A stretch of 7,327 bases of DNA from JBHJHK01 sp050330975 (GTDB lineage: Bacteria; Pseudomonadota; Gammaproteobacteria; Competibacterales; Competibacteraceae), in NCBI GenBank assembly GCA_050330975.1, contig JBHJHK010000389.1, forward strand, positions 1-7,327, written 5' to 3'. A program made the position numbers and the translations under genes. Below are positions 1 to 5,712 of the stretch, one piece after another; the stretch's first letter is position 1, and every line of letters starts with the position of its first letter. Below the pieces are notes generated by a model. It did no database searches. It was not told the DNA's origin and worked only from the letters and a program-made list of their open reading frames with translations.

Positions 1-5
1 GCCCG

Positions 6-398
6 TCATGACGGACGGGTGAAGCGAATAATTCGCCGCCGGTCGCGCTTGTCGGGGCGCTTATCGGGGCGGGGGGGGGCGTCGAACTTGAGCTGTTCGG
101 CCACGCGTTGGCGTCGCTCCACGCTCTCTTGGGTCTCTTCGTAGAGGGTCGCCGCCTGGGCGGCTGGCCCCCGCGCGGTGGAGAGGGCTTTGACCACCAC
201 CTGGCAGTCAAAGGCTCCCCGCCGCACACTCACACACTCGCCGGGGGTCAGGACTCGAGAGGGTTTGACCCGCGCGCCGTTGACGTGGACCTTCCCCGTG
301 TTGACCGCTTCTGCCGCCAGGGAGCGGGTGCGAAAAAACCGCGCCGCCCACAGCCATTTGTCGATGCGAACCTTGTCTTGGGGGGTGGATTCCGTCAT
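6..398 (-). CDS. hslR: Heat-shock RNA-binding protein Hsp15 (S4 domain)
   Basis: Hsp15 is a cytoplasmic RNA-binding protein that, in E. coli, binds free 50S subunits still carrying a nascent chain-tRNA and helps recycle them after translation is aborted. The 130-residue product is close to the family's usual length (133 in E. coli). An S4 RNA-binding domain covers about residues 10-70, with the signature RIDKWLWAARFFRTRS near its start and GKVHVNG following. The conserved LYEETQESVERR segment (85-96) follows, then a strongly basic tail containing PDKRPDKRDRRR, typical of Hsp15 and likely to contact RNA. The ATG at 398 lies 29 nt after the minE stop, with no clear Shine-Dalgarno, so it is probably co-transcribed with minCDE. 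A run of nine C residues (coding strand) lies in the tail-encoding part at 71-79 but the frame is intact. Identification is by recalled family similarity; confidence is high. Confidence 0.95.
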   Translation of the reverse strand: MTESTPQDKVRIDKWLWAARFFRTRSLAAEAVNTGKVHVNGARVKPSRVLTPGECVSVRRGAFDCQVVVKALSTARGPAAQAATLYEETQESVERRQRVAEQLKFDAPPRPDKRPDKRDRRRIIRFTRPS

Positions 399-427
399 GG
401 TGTCGATCCAGACCTTGGCGGGGCTCT

Positions 428-697
428 CTAACTGGCGTTGTTGGAGTCGTTGGGCAGGGTGATGTTCACCTCAAGTACTTCGTAATTGCCCTCGTTTTGG
501 CGCTTGAGGCGCACCTGATCGTCGCCGATGTGGACGTACTTGCGCACCACGTCGACGATCTCCCGCTCCAGGGCCGCCAGGTAATCGGGACGGCGATGAC
601 TGCGCTCGTGGGCAACTAAAATTTGCAACCGTTCTTTGGCTTGAGCCGCCGAGCGCTGCTGGGGCTGGGAATGGCGAAAGTAGCTGAGGATGTTCAT
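428..697 (-). CDS. minE: Cell division topological specificity factor MinE
   Basis: MinE stimulates MinD ATPase activity at the membrane and drives the pole-to-pole oscillation that keeps MinC away from midcell. The 89-residue product matches the family length. The N-terminus (MNILSYF) is the short amphipathic membrane-targeting segment. Residues about 13-31, including AKERLQILVAHER, are the anti-MinCD region that becomes the MinD-contact helix. Residues 32-89 form the topological specificity and dimerisation domain, with IVDVVRKYVHIGDDQV and EVLEVNITLP. The ATG at 695-697 overlaps the minD TGA (ATGA, 694-697). No good Shine-Dalgarno lies upstream, so translational coupling to minD is likely, which would help fix the MinD:MinE ratio. 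The stop is TAG at 428-430. Confidence 0.97.
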   Translation of the reverse strand: MNILSYFRHSQPQQRSAAQAKERLQILVAHERSHRRPDYLAALEREIVDVVRKYVHIGDDQVRLKRQNEGNYEVLEVNITLPNDSNNAS

Positions 698-1518
698 CGC
701 TTGTCACTGCCCAAGGGGAATAGGCGGCGCAAAAACCCCTTTTTCTCTGGGGTCAAAAAGCGATGGGGCAGTTCCTCACCCAGGAAGCGCGCCACGAGGT
801 CGTTGTAGGCGAGACCGGCGTCGCTGTGGTCGTTGATGATTACCGGCTCCCCGGAGTTGGAAGCTTGAAGGACGGCCTGGGATTCGGGGATGACCCCCAA
901 AAGGGGAATCCCCAAGATTTCTATGACGTCGTCGACGCTCAGCATCTCACCGCGGTCCACCCGCTCCGGGGCATAGCGGGCGATGACTAGATGCTCCTTG
1001 ATGGGGGACTCGTTGCGCTCGGCGTGGCGGGATTTGCTGGCCAAGATGCCCAACATCCGATCCGAATCCCGCACTGAGGAAACCTCGGGGTTGGTGACCA
1101 CCAACGCCTCGTCGGCGAAGTAGAGGGCCATCAGAGCGCCCCGTTCGATACCCGCCGGAGAGTCGCAGACGATGTAGTCAAAGGACTGGGAGAGTTCTTC
1201 CAAAACCCGCTCCACCCCCTCTCTGGTGAGGGCCTCTTTGTCGCGGGTCTGGGAGGTGGGCAAGATGTACAGGTTGTCGACGCGCTTGTAGCGGATCAAC
1301 GTCTGGTTGAGGCTGGATTCGCCGTTGATGACGTTGATGAAATCATAGACCACTCGCCGTTCGCAGCCCATGAGCAAATCGAGATTGCGCAGGCCGACGT
1401 CGAAGTCGATGACCACCGTCTTGTAACCCCGTTGGGCGAGGCCAGTGGCAAAGCTGGCGCTAGTGGTCGTCTTGCCGACGCCCCCTTTCCCCGATGTGAC
1501 AACGATGATGCGTGCCAA
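694..1518 (-). CDS. minD: Septum site-determining ATPase MinD (TTG start)
   Basis: MinD is a ParA/MinD-type P-loop ATPase that dimerises on the inner membrane when ATP-bound, recruits MinC and is released by MinE. Seen in the 274-residue product: the deviant Walker A motif SGKGGVGKTTT (residues 9-19, signature Lys11 and catalytic-loop Lys16), the VVIDFDVGLRNLD segment with Asp38 and Asp40, the VCDSPAGIE switch II/Walker B region (Asp119), NPEVSSVRDSDR, and the C-terminal amphipathic membrane-targeting helix around EKKGFLRRLF (258-267). The C-terminus is a few residues longer than in E. coli. The start codon is TTG (1516-1518), not ATG; it is chosen because MARIIVVTSGKGG is the invariant family N-terminus and an AGGAGA Shine-Dalgarno sits 8 nt upstream. 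minC ends 15 nt upstream and minE overlaps the stop, so this is the middle gene of the min operon. Confidence 0.98.
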   Translation of the reverse strand: MARIIVVTSGKGGVGKTTTSASFATGLAQRGYKTVVIDFDVGLRNLDLLMGCERRVVYDFINVINGESSLNQTLIRYKRVDNLYILPTSQTRDKEALTREGVERVLEELSQSFDYIVCDSPAGIERGALMALYFADEALVVTNPEVSSVRDSDRMLGILASKSRHAERNESPIKEHLVIARYAPERVDRGEMLSVDDVIEILGIPLLGVIPESQAVLQASNSGEPVIINDHSDAGLAYNDLVARFLGEELPHRFLTPEKKGFLRRLFPLGSDKR

Positions 1519-1526
1519 GCTATTCT

Positions 1527-1532
1527 TCTCCT
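1527..1532 (-). promoter_or_regulatory. Ribosome binding site fixing the TTG start of minD
   Basis: On the minus strand AGGAGA lies at 1532-1527, 8 nt before the TTG at 1518-1516 and only 1 nt beyond the minC TGA (1536-1534). This strong site supports TTG as the true minD start. It also places ribosome binding for minD directly where minC translation ends. No ATG or GTG in this frame would give the conserved N-terminus. Confidence 0.85.
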
Positions 1533-1533
1533 C

Positions 1534-2265
1534 TCAGCGCCCGCCGCCGTTGCGGGTCAATAGGGGTTCAATCACCAAGCGTTGATCTGCGAGATACACA
1601 TGGACCGGTTTACCCCACGCTTCGGCTTCGGGTTGTTCGATGACGCGGTAGGCCCCGGCGATGGCGACGAGCTCGGCCTCTAGGCTTTGGCAAAAAATGC
1701 GCGCCTGGGTATTGCCCTTGGCACCGGCCAGGGCACGCCCTCGCAAAGGCCCATAAATGTGGATGTGGCCGTCGGCTAACACCTCGGCCCCGGCGCTGAT
1801 GGTGCCCAAGACCACGAGGTCGCCATCGGCGGCGTAGACCTGTTGTCCCGAGCGCACCGGGGTGGTGATGAGGCGACTGGCGCTACCCGTGCCAGCGTTG
1901 GTCGCCGTTTCGCGCCCCGGACTCGGGCTACGGGCGTCGGGGAGCAGGGGCAGGCCAGCGTCGAAGGCCGCCTGGCGCAGGAAGTGGCCGCCGTGACGCA
2001 CCCCCACTGGGGCGAGACCTCGCTGGCGCAACAGCTGGTAGAGCCGGCTGAAATCGATGCGCGCCTCGTCGTCGCCGTCAAAGGCTTCCAGGTCGATGAC
2101 CACCGGGGCATTTTTGAAAAACTCCGGCGCCTGGCGGGCCTTGACCGCCAAGTAGCCATCGATAGCTCCACAGTCCGTGTGGCGTAAATAAAGCACCGAC
2201 AGGGTAAAGAGGCTGCCCTTGAGCTCAAACGGGGCCGAGTAAAAACTACTGGATGTGGCGGTCAT
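1534..2265 (-). CDS. minC: Septum site-determining protein MinC
   Basis: MinC inhibits FtsZ polymerisation; MinD brings it to the membrane near the poles so that the Z ring forms only at midcell. The 243-residue product shows the two-domain plan. The N-terminal FtsZ-inhibiting domain is about residues 10-108 (FELKGSLFTLSVLYL, APVVIDLEAF, GLAPVGVRHG). A Ser/Gly/Ala/Thr-rich linker covers about 110-132. The C-terminal beta-helix dimerisation and MinD-binding domain covers about 133-238, with PVRSGQQVYAADGDLVVLG, GAEVLADGHIHIYGPLRGRA and GNTQARIFCQSLEAELVAIAG. The RSGQ motif (138-141) is the known MinD-interaction signature. The ATG at 2263-2265 directly follows in-frame TAA/TAG stops, and its Shine-Dalgarno is poor. 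It is the first gene of the min unit. Identification is firm. Confidence 0.96.
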   Translation of the reverse strand: MTATSSSFYSAPFELKGSLFTLSVLYLRHTDCGAIDGYLAVKARQAPEFFKNAPVVIDLEAFDGDDEARIDFSRLYQLLRQRGLAPVGVRHGGHFLRQAAFDAGLPLLPDARSPSPGRETATNAGTGSASRLITTPVRSGQQVYAADGDLVVLGTISAGAEVLADGHIHIYGPLRGRALAGAKGNTQARIFCQSLEAELVAIAGAYRVIEQPEAEAWGKPVHVYLADQRLVIEPLLTRNGGGR

Positions 2266-2303
2266 GGGCAGTGGCTATTAAATCGTTACTCGCTATCGTT
2301 GGC

Positions 2304-2313
2304 TGTGGCCACA
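2304..2313. repeat. Perfect 10-bp palindrome upstream of minC
   Basis: TGTGGCCACA reads identically on both strands. It lies about 40 bp before the minC start, in the likely leader or operator region. It could be a dimeric regulator half-site pair or chance in a GC-rich background; no known operator is recognised. Confidence 0.4.
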
Positions 2314-2323
2314 TCAATGGGCA

Positions 2324-2356
2324 TTGCGGGGCCGAGCCATGGCTCGGGGACTGCAA
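2324..2356 (-). repeat. 16-bp perfect palindrome / hairpin in the minC upstream region
   Basis: CCGAGCCATGGCTCGG at 2332-2347 is a perfect 16-bp palindrome. As RNA from the minus strand it folds into a 6-bp stem with a CAUG loop. A short outer pairing (TTGC at 2324-2327 with GCAA at 2353-2356) could extend it across a small internal loop. There is no U-run after either arm, so it is not a standard intrinsic terminator for the upstream ycgN-like gene. It may be a leader hairpin of the min transcript or a protein-binding site. Confidence 0.5.
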
Positions 2357-2372
2357 ACCAAGCGAAGTTAGC

Positions 2373-2390
2373 ATTTTAACGCAAATTTGC
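2373..2390 (-). promoter_or_regulatory. Weak candidate promoter for minCDE with an overlapping palindrome
   Basis: On the minus strand a TAAAAT hexamer (2378-2373, 5 of 6 to the sigma-70 -10 consensus) lies just downstream of the perfect palindrome GCAAATTTGC (2390-2381), inside the most AT-rich stretch of this gap. No convincing -35 hexamer is present at 16-18 bp. The palindrome would fall in the promoter spacer, where a repressor or activator could act. The whole gap between the ycgN-like stop and minC is 172 bp and contains no gene or tRNA that I can see. Confidence 0.27.
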
Positions 2391-2437
2391 AATTGGCGCT
2401 GACGTTATGGCGCTCCAAGGCCGCGGAGTCGAATATT

Positions 2438-2887
2438 TCAAAGGCGCCAGGCCTTGAGGTGCTCTTCGAGTACCCCGACGTCGCCTTCGCTCACCGCCAA
2501 GCCCTGTACTGAGATGCCGGCGCGATGGACCGACGCGGGGTCGCCGCTGATCAGGGGGTGCCAGGGGAGCAAATCTCGCCCCTCGGCGAGGCGGCGGTAG
2601 GCGCAGGTGGCGGGTAGCCAGTGGAAGTGGGGGACGTCGGCGGCGGTGAGAGTCACACAATCTTTGACGTGCTGTCGCCGGGTGAGATAGTGACGGCAGC
2701 GGCAGCTCTGGAGGTCCAGGAGGCGACAGGCGACGTTGGTATAGACCACTTCGCCGCTGTCTTCGTCTTCCAATTTGTGGAGGCAGCAACGCCCGCAACC
2801 GTCGCACAGGGATTCCCACTCGGCCTCGGTCATCTCGGCTAGGGATTTGCGGCGCCAAAAGGCGTCTTGAGGAATGGATTGTGTCAT
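2438..2887 (-). CDS. ycgN: YcgN/UPF0260 family cysteine-cluster protein
   Basis: The biochemical role of this conserved family is not established. The 149-residue product matches E. coli YcgN closely by eye: EMTEAEWESLCDGCGRCCLHKL near the N-terminus, then VYTNVACRLLD, CRCRHY, LPATCAYRRLAEGRDLLPWHPL and a final segment containing ISVQGLAVSE. It is rich in cysteine: C28, C31, C34 and C35 form the CxxCxxCC cluster, with C54, C62, C64, C77 and C95 further along. This layout suggests binding of zinc or an iron-sulfur cluster, which is inference from the family motif. There is no signal peptide or membrane segment, so it should be cytoplasmic. The ATG at 2885-2887 gives the family N-terminus; its Shine-Dalgarno is weak. 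A good promoter precedes it, and minC follows after 172 bp. In E. coli ycgN also lies near minCDE. Confidence 0.92.
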   Translation of the reverse strand: MTQSIPQDAFWRRKSLAEMTEAEWESLCDGCGRCCLHKLEDEDSGEVVYTNVACRLLDLQSCRCRHYLTRRQHVKDCVTLTAADVPHFHWLPATCAYRRLAEGRDLLPWHPLISGDPASVHRAGISVQGLAVSEGDVGVLEEHLKAWRL

Positions 2888-2964
2888 AAAAAGCGCCGAT
2901 CTCTCGAACTCACGGCCTCTGGCGAGACCCGGGGCGGTGTGCCTGGGGAGCGATGGAAAACATT

Positions 2965-2993
2965 ATTCAAGGCCCCCAGCGGACGGCTGTCAA
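2965..2993 (-). promoter_or_regulatory. Sigma-70-type promoter for the ycgN-like gene
   Basis: On the minus strand a perfect -35 TTGACA (2993-2988) is followed by 17 bp and a TTGAAT -10 (2970-2965, 4 of 6 to consensus). Transcription would begin near 2958, giving a leader of about 70 nt before the ATG at 2887. It sits in the 152-bp gap after the CBS gene stop at 3040, where a promoter is expected. This suggests that the gene is expressed independently of htpG and the CBS gene. Confidence 0.6.
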
Positions 2994-3039
2994 CGGGGGC
3001 GGTGGGAGATCACGGCGGGGCGGTGGCCGCTCTGCGCCA

Positions 3040-3471
3040 TTAGGCGCTGATGTATTCCCGCAGGGCCTGGGCCTCTTGGGCGGTCTCTTGGAGTTTGGCC
3101 TTGACCAGGTCGCCGATGGAGACCAGGCCCACCAAGCGGTTGTCCTCCAGGACGGGCAGGTGGCGAAAGCGCTTTTGGGTCATGGTGTTGAGGGCGTCGT
3201 CTAGGGAGTCGGTGGGGTTGCCCGTCACCAGGTGGGTGGTCATGTGGCGCCGAATGGAAACTTCGGTGAAATCCCGATGGCCCTGGGCGTACAGGCGCAG
3301 AACGTCCCGCTCGGTGAAGATACCCACGGGTAGGCCCTCGCCGTCGGCGATCACTACCGACCCGACGCCGTGGTGGCACATGAGTTGGATGACTTCGTCG
3401 ACGGTGGCTTCGGGCTTGGCCGTGATGGCCCCCTGGTGGGCTTTGGTTTTTAATAACGCACCGATTTGCAT
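3040..3471 (-). CDS. Stand-alone two-CBS-domain protein
   Basis: This is a 143-residue cytoplasmic protein made almost entirely of a CBS pair (Bateman module), a fold that usually binds adenine nucleotides and acts as an energy or nucleotide sensor. CBS1 is about residues 8-62 (VDEVIQLMCHHGVGSVVI, then GIFTERDVLR) and CBS2 about 74-128 (DALNTMTQKRFRHLPVLED, then GLVSIGDLVK). The G-[IL]-[FV]-[ST]-x-x-D ends of each repeat (GIFTERD at 50-56, GLVSIGD at 115-121) carry the ribose-contacting Ser/Thr and Asp known from ligand-binding CBS domains. No catalytic domain is fused, so it probably regulates a partner; which one cannot be read from the sequence. An upstream in-frame ATG at 3537 would add 22 residues, but the ATG at 3471 has AGGAGG 7 nt ahead and begins the domain sensibly. 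It follows htpG on the same strand after 126 bp. Confidence 0.9.
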   Translation of the reverse strand: MQIGALLKTKAHQGAITAKPEATVDEVIQLMCHHGVGSVVIADGEGLPVGIFTERDVLRLYAQGHRDFTEVSIRRHMTTHLVTGNPTDSLDDALNTMTQKRFRHLPVLEDNRLVGLVSIGDLVKAKLQETAQEAQALREYISA

Positions 3472-3478
3472 GGTTGCT

Positions 3479-3484
3479 CCTCCT
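3479..3484 (-). promoter_or_regulatory. Strong ribosome binding site of the CBS-domain gene
   Basis: A full AGGAGG lies on the minus strand at 3484-3479, 7 nt before the ATG at 3471. It decides the start against the in-frame upstream ATG at 3537. It is the most consensus-like ribosome binding site in the window, suggesting efficient translation. Confidence 0.85.
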
Positions 3485-3503
3485 GCGGTGGGGTGGTTGT
3501 ATT

Positions 3504-3529
3504 GGGCGCCTCGAAACCGCGAGGCGCCC
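3504..3529 (-). terminator. Strong GC hairpin between htpG and the CBS gene
   Basis: GGGCGCCTCG (3504-3513) and CGAGGCGCCC (3520-3529) form a perfect 10-bp stem around a 6-nt loop. The stem can be extended by a T-G pair (3503/3530) and, after a 2-nt bulge, by TTGT/ACAA (3497-3500 with 3531-3534). It lies about 70 bp past the htpG stop and 33 bp before the CBS start. No T-run follows on either strand, so a classical Rho-independent terminator is not shown. It could end or stabilise the htpG mRNA 3' end, or be a leader structure of the CBS mRNA. Confidence 0.5.
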
Positions 3530-3553
3530 GACAACACCGCTTCTGGTCTATCG

Positions 3554-3581
3554 AGAATAGCAGCCCCATCCCGAGGGGCAA
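3554..3581 (-). promoter_or_regulatory. Candidate promoter for the CBS-domain gene
   Basis: On the minus strand TTGCCC (3581-3576, 4 of 6 to -35) is followed by 16 bp and TATTCT (3559-3554, 4 of 6 to -10). A start near 3547 would put the 10-bp hairpin at 3504-3529 inside the leader of the CBS transcript. The match is only moderate and could be chance. Confidence 0.33.
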
Positions 3582-3597
3582 ATGGGTTGTAAACCCC

Positions 3598-5529
3598 TCA
3601 GGCGCTGAGGCGCAACAGCAGTTGGTTGAGGCGCTGGACAAAGCTGGCGGGATCCTCCAACTGGCCCCCTTCGGCCAACAGGGCCTGGTCGAAGAGCAAC
3701 TGGACCAAGTCCTCGAAGCGCTTTTGATCGGCTTCGGCCTTGAGGTTCAACACCAAGGCGTGGTGGGGGTTGAGCTCCAGGTGGGGTTTGCTGCTTTGAA
3801 AGCTCTTGCCGGTCTCTTTGAGGAGTCTTTCCAGATGGGCGCTCATGGCGTGCTCGTCCATCACCAGGCAGGCTGGGGAGTCGGTGAGGCGTTTGGACAG
3901 CCGCACTTCCCCCACGCGATCCACGAGGACTTTCCGGGCTTTGGTCAACAGATCCTTGAACTCCTCGGCGTCCGGCTCGGGTTTGGCCTCGGTGCCGGCG
4001 TCTTCCCCCCGAACGTCGTCGAGGTCCAAGCGGCCCTTGGCCACCGACTGCAGGGGCTTGCCGTCGAATTCCGTGAGGTGGGCCACCAGCCACTCGTCGA
4101 CTCGATCGGATAACAACAGTACCTCCACGCCTTTTTGGCGGCAGATCTCCAGGTGGGGGCTGCGCTTGGCGGCGGCGTGGCTGTCGGCGGTGATGTAGTA
4201 GATGGCCTTTTGCCCCTCCTTCATTCGGGCTGCGTAGTCGGTCAATGCCACCCGCTGATTCGGGGCGTCGTCGTGGGTGGAGGCAAAGCGCAGCAGTTTG
4301 GCCAGTTGGTCTTTGTTGGCAAAGTCCTCCCCCGGACCCTCCTTGAGGACCACGCCAAACTGGTCCCAAAAGTCGTGGTACTTATCGGGTTCGTCCTTGG
4401 CCAGGGTCTCCAACAGCCCCAAGAGCTTCTTGGTGGAGCCGGCGCGGATTTGGTCGACGACGCGGTTGCTTTGCAACAGCTCCCGAGAGACATTGAGGGG
4501 CAGATCGTCGGAGTCCACCACTCCGCGGACAAAGCGCAGATAGCGGGGCAGCAGCTGTTCGGCGTCGTCGAGGATAAACACCCGCTTGACGTAGAGCTTG
4601 ACCCCGTGGTGACGGTCCCGATCCCACAGGTCAAAGGGGGCCTTATTGGGGATATACAATAAAGAGACGTACTCGAGCTTGCCCTCGACGCGGTTGTGGC
4701 TCCAGGCCAAGGGGTCTTGATAGTCGTGGCTGAGGTGCTTGTAGAGTTCCCGGTAGTCCCGGTCTTGGATCTCGCCCTTGGGGCGCATCCACAACGCCGA
4801 GGCGCGGTTGACCTGTTCCCAGGTTTTCTCGGGCTCGGTGGGCTTGTCCGAGTCGGTCGCCCCTGGGGCGGGCGCTTTTTCGACCCAGAGCATCACCGGG
4901 ACCCCGATGTGATCGGAGTAGCGGGTAATGAGGTCTCGCAGGCGCCATTCGCTCAAGAATTCCGCCGCCGCCTCGTCGCCCAAATGGAGGGTCACCTCGG
5001 TGCCCCGGTCGGCCTTGGCCACGGTTTCCAGGGTGTATGTTCCCTTGCCGTCGGAACTCCAGCGCACCCCTTCGTCGGCTGCACACCCCGCCCGGCGGGT
5101 GGTGAGGGTGACGTGGTCGGCGACGATGAACGACGAGTAAAAACCCACCCCGAACTGGCCGATGAGCTGGGCGTCTTTGGCCTGATCGCCGGTCATGGCC
5201 TCGAGGAACTTGCGGGTGCCCGAGTGGGCGATGGTGCCGATATTTTGCACCACCTCATCGCGACTCATGCCGATGCCGTTGTCGGCGACGGTGAGGGTTT
5301 TGGCGTCTTTGTCGTAGGTGACGCGGATGGCCAAGTGGGGATCTTTGCCGTAGAGGCCATCGTCTTGGAGGGCCTCGAAGCGCAATTTGTCGCAGGCGTC
5401 CGAGGCGTTGGAAATCAGTTCCCGGAGGAAGATTTCCCTGTGGGAATAGAGGGAGTTGATCACCAGGCGGAGAATCTGCTGGACTTCGGCCTGGAACCCC
5501 AGGGTTTCTTTGTGGGCTTCGACGGTCAT
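3598..5529 (-). CDS. htpG: Molecular chaperone HtpG (bacterial Hsp90)
   Basis: HtpG is the cytosolic Hsp90 chaperone, an ATP-driven homodimer that remodels client proteins with DnaK. The 643-residue product is slightly longer than the E. coli protein (624). The N-terminal GHKL ATPase domain (about 1-220) shows FLRELISNASDACDKLRF with catalytic Glu37 and Mg-binding Asn41, DNGIGM at 83-88, IGQFGVGFYSSF (the lid/glycine-rich motif) at 123-134 and GTEVTLHL at 176-183. The middle domain includes ALWMRPKGEI, GVKLYVKRVFILDD and RFVRGVVDSDDLPLNVSRELLQ, the client/ATP-interacting Arg region. The C-terminal dimerisation domain ends in LLLRLSA. A 19-residue longer reading from ATG 5586 exists, but ATG 5529 begins the conserved segment (KETLGFQAEV) and the extra Pro/Arg-rich residues look like leader. 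A heat-shock promoter lies about 75-100 bp upstream. The CBS gene follows after 126 bp. Confidence 0.97.
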   Translation of the reverse strand: MTVEAHKETLGFQAEVQQILRLVINSLYSHREIFLRELISNASDACDKLRFEALQDDGLYGKDPHLAIRVTYDKDAKTLTVADNGIGMSRDEVVQNIGTIAHSGTRKFLEAMTGDQAKDAQLIGQFGVGFYSSFIVADHVTLTTRRAGCAADEGVRWSSDGKGTYTLETVAKADRGTEVTLHLGDEAAAEFLSEWRLRDLITRYSDHIGVPVMLWVEKAPAPGATDSDKPTEPEKTWEQVNRASALWMRPKGEIQDRDYRELYKHLSHDYQDPLAWSHNRVEGKLEYVSLLYIPNKAPFDLWDRDRHHGVKLYVKRVFILDDAEQLLPRYLRFVRGVVDSDDLPLNVSRELLQSNRVVDQIRAGSTKKLLGLLETLAKDEPDKYHDFWDQFGVVLKEGPGEDFANKDQLAKLLRFASTHDDAPNQRVALTDYAARMKEGQKAIYYITADSHAAAKRSPHLEICRQKGVEVLLLSDRVDEWLVAHLTEFDGKPLQSVAKGRLDLDDVRGEDAGTEAKPEPDAEEFKDLLTKARKVLVDRVGEVRLSKRLTDSPACLVMDEHAMSAHLERLLKETGKSFQSSKPHLELNPHHALVLNLKAEADQKRFEDLVQLLFDQALLAEGGQLEDPASFVQRLNQLLLRLSA

Positions 5530-5603
5530 GGCGCGCGGTCTCGGTGGTTGAAAGGGGAAACGCGGCCCAGATAGGCGGCGCGACAAACCTTGAATCGCTC
5601 AAC

Positions 5604-5632
5604 AGGTGGGGCGTTTGGCGGGCTTTTTCAAG
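5604..5632 (-). promoter_or_regulatory. Sigma-32 (RpoH) heat-shock promoter of htpG
   Basis: On the minus strand CTTGAAA (5632-5626), a perfect RpoH -35 core, is followed by 14 bp and CCCCACCT (5611-5604), one mismatch from the CCCCATNT -10 consensus. The predicted start is near 5597, leaving a leader of about 67 nt before the htpG ATG at 5529. Both the match and the position upstream of a classical heat-shock gene support it. Confidence 0.8.
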
Positions 5633-5712
5633 CGCGAAGAACCGACCAACCCCATCTCCCGCCCCCCGGCCTTGGCCGCTGCCACAACAGCCGTGCTAAG
5701 ATCTCCGGCCTA

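Noticed and set aside
730..760. AAAAAGGGGTTTTT stretch in the 3' end of minD, considered as a frameshift site or terminator
   Set aside because: It encodes the conserved KKGFLRRLF membrane-targeting helix in frame, lacks a complete slippery heptamer, and the A/T stem is weak.
3034..3047. Hairpin GCGCC-ATTA-GGCGC spanning the CBS gene stop codon, considered as a terminator
   Set aside because: The stem is only 5 bp, it includes the stop codon, and no T-run follows on the minus strand.
3583..3600. Short inverted repeat (GGGTT-TAC-AACCC) directly after the htpG stop, considered as a terminator
   Set aside because: A 5-bp stem with a 3-nt loop and no U-tract is too weak to call.
4696..5574. Long plus-strand open frame (292 codons) opposite htpG
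   Set aside because: It is antisense to the fully conserved htpG, has no recognisable domain and no good ribosome site; long opposite frames are expected in GC-rich coding DNA.
5530..5586. N-terminally extended HtpG from ATG 5586
   Set aside because: The added 19 residues are Pro/Arg-rich and absent from the family; the conserved N-terminal segment starts at ATG 5529.
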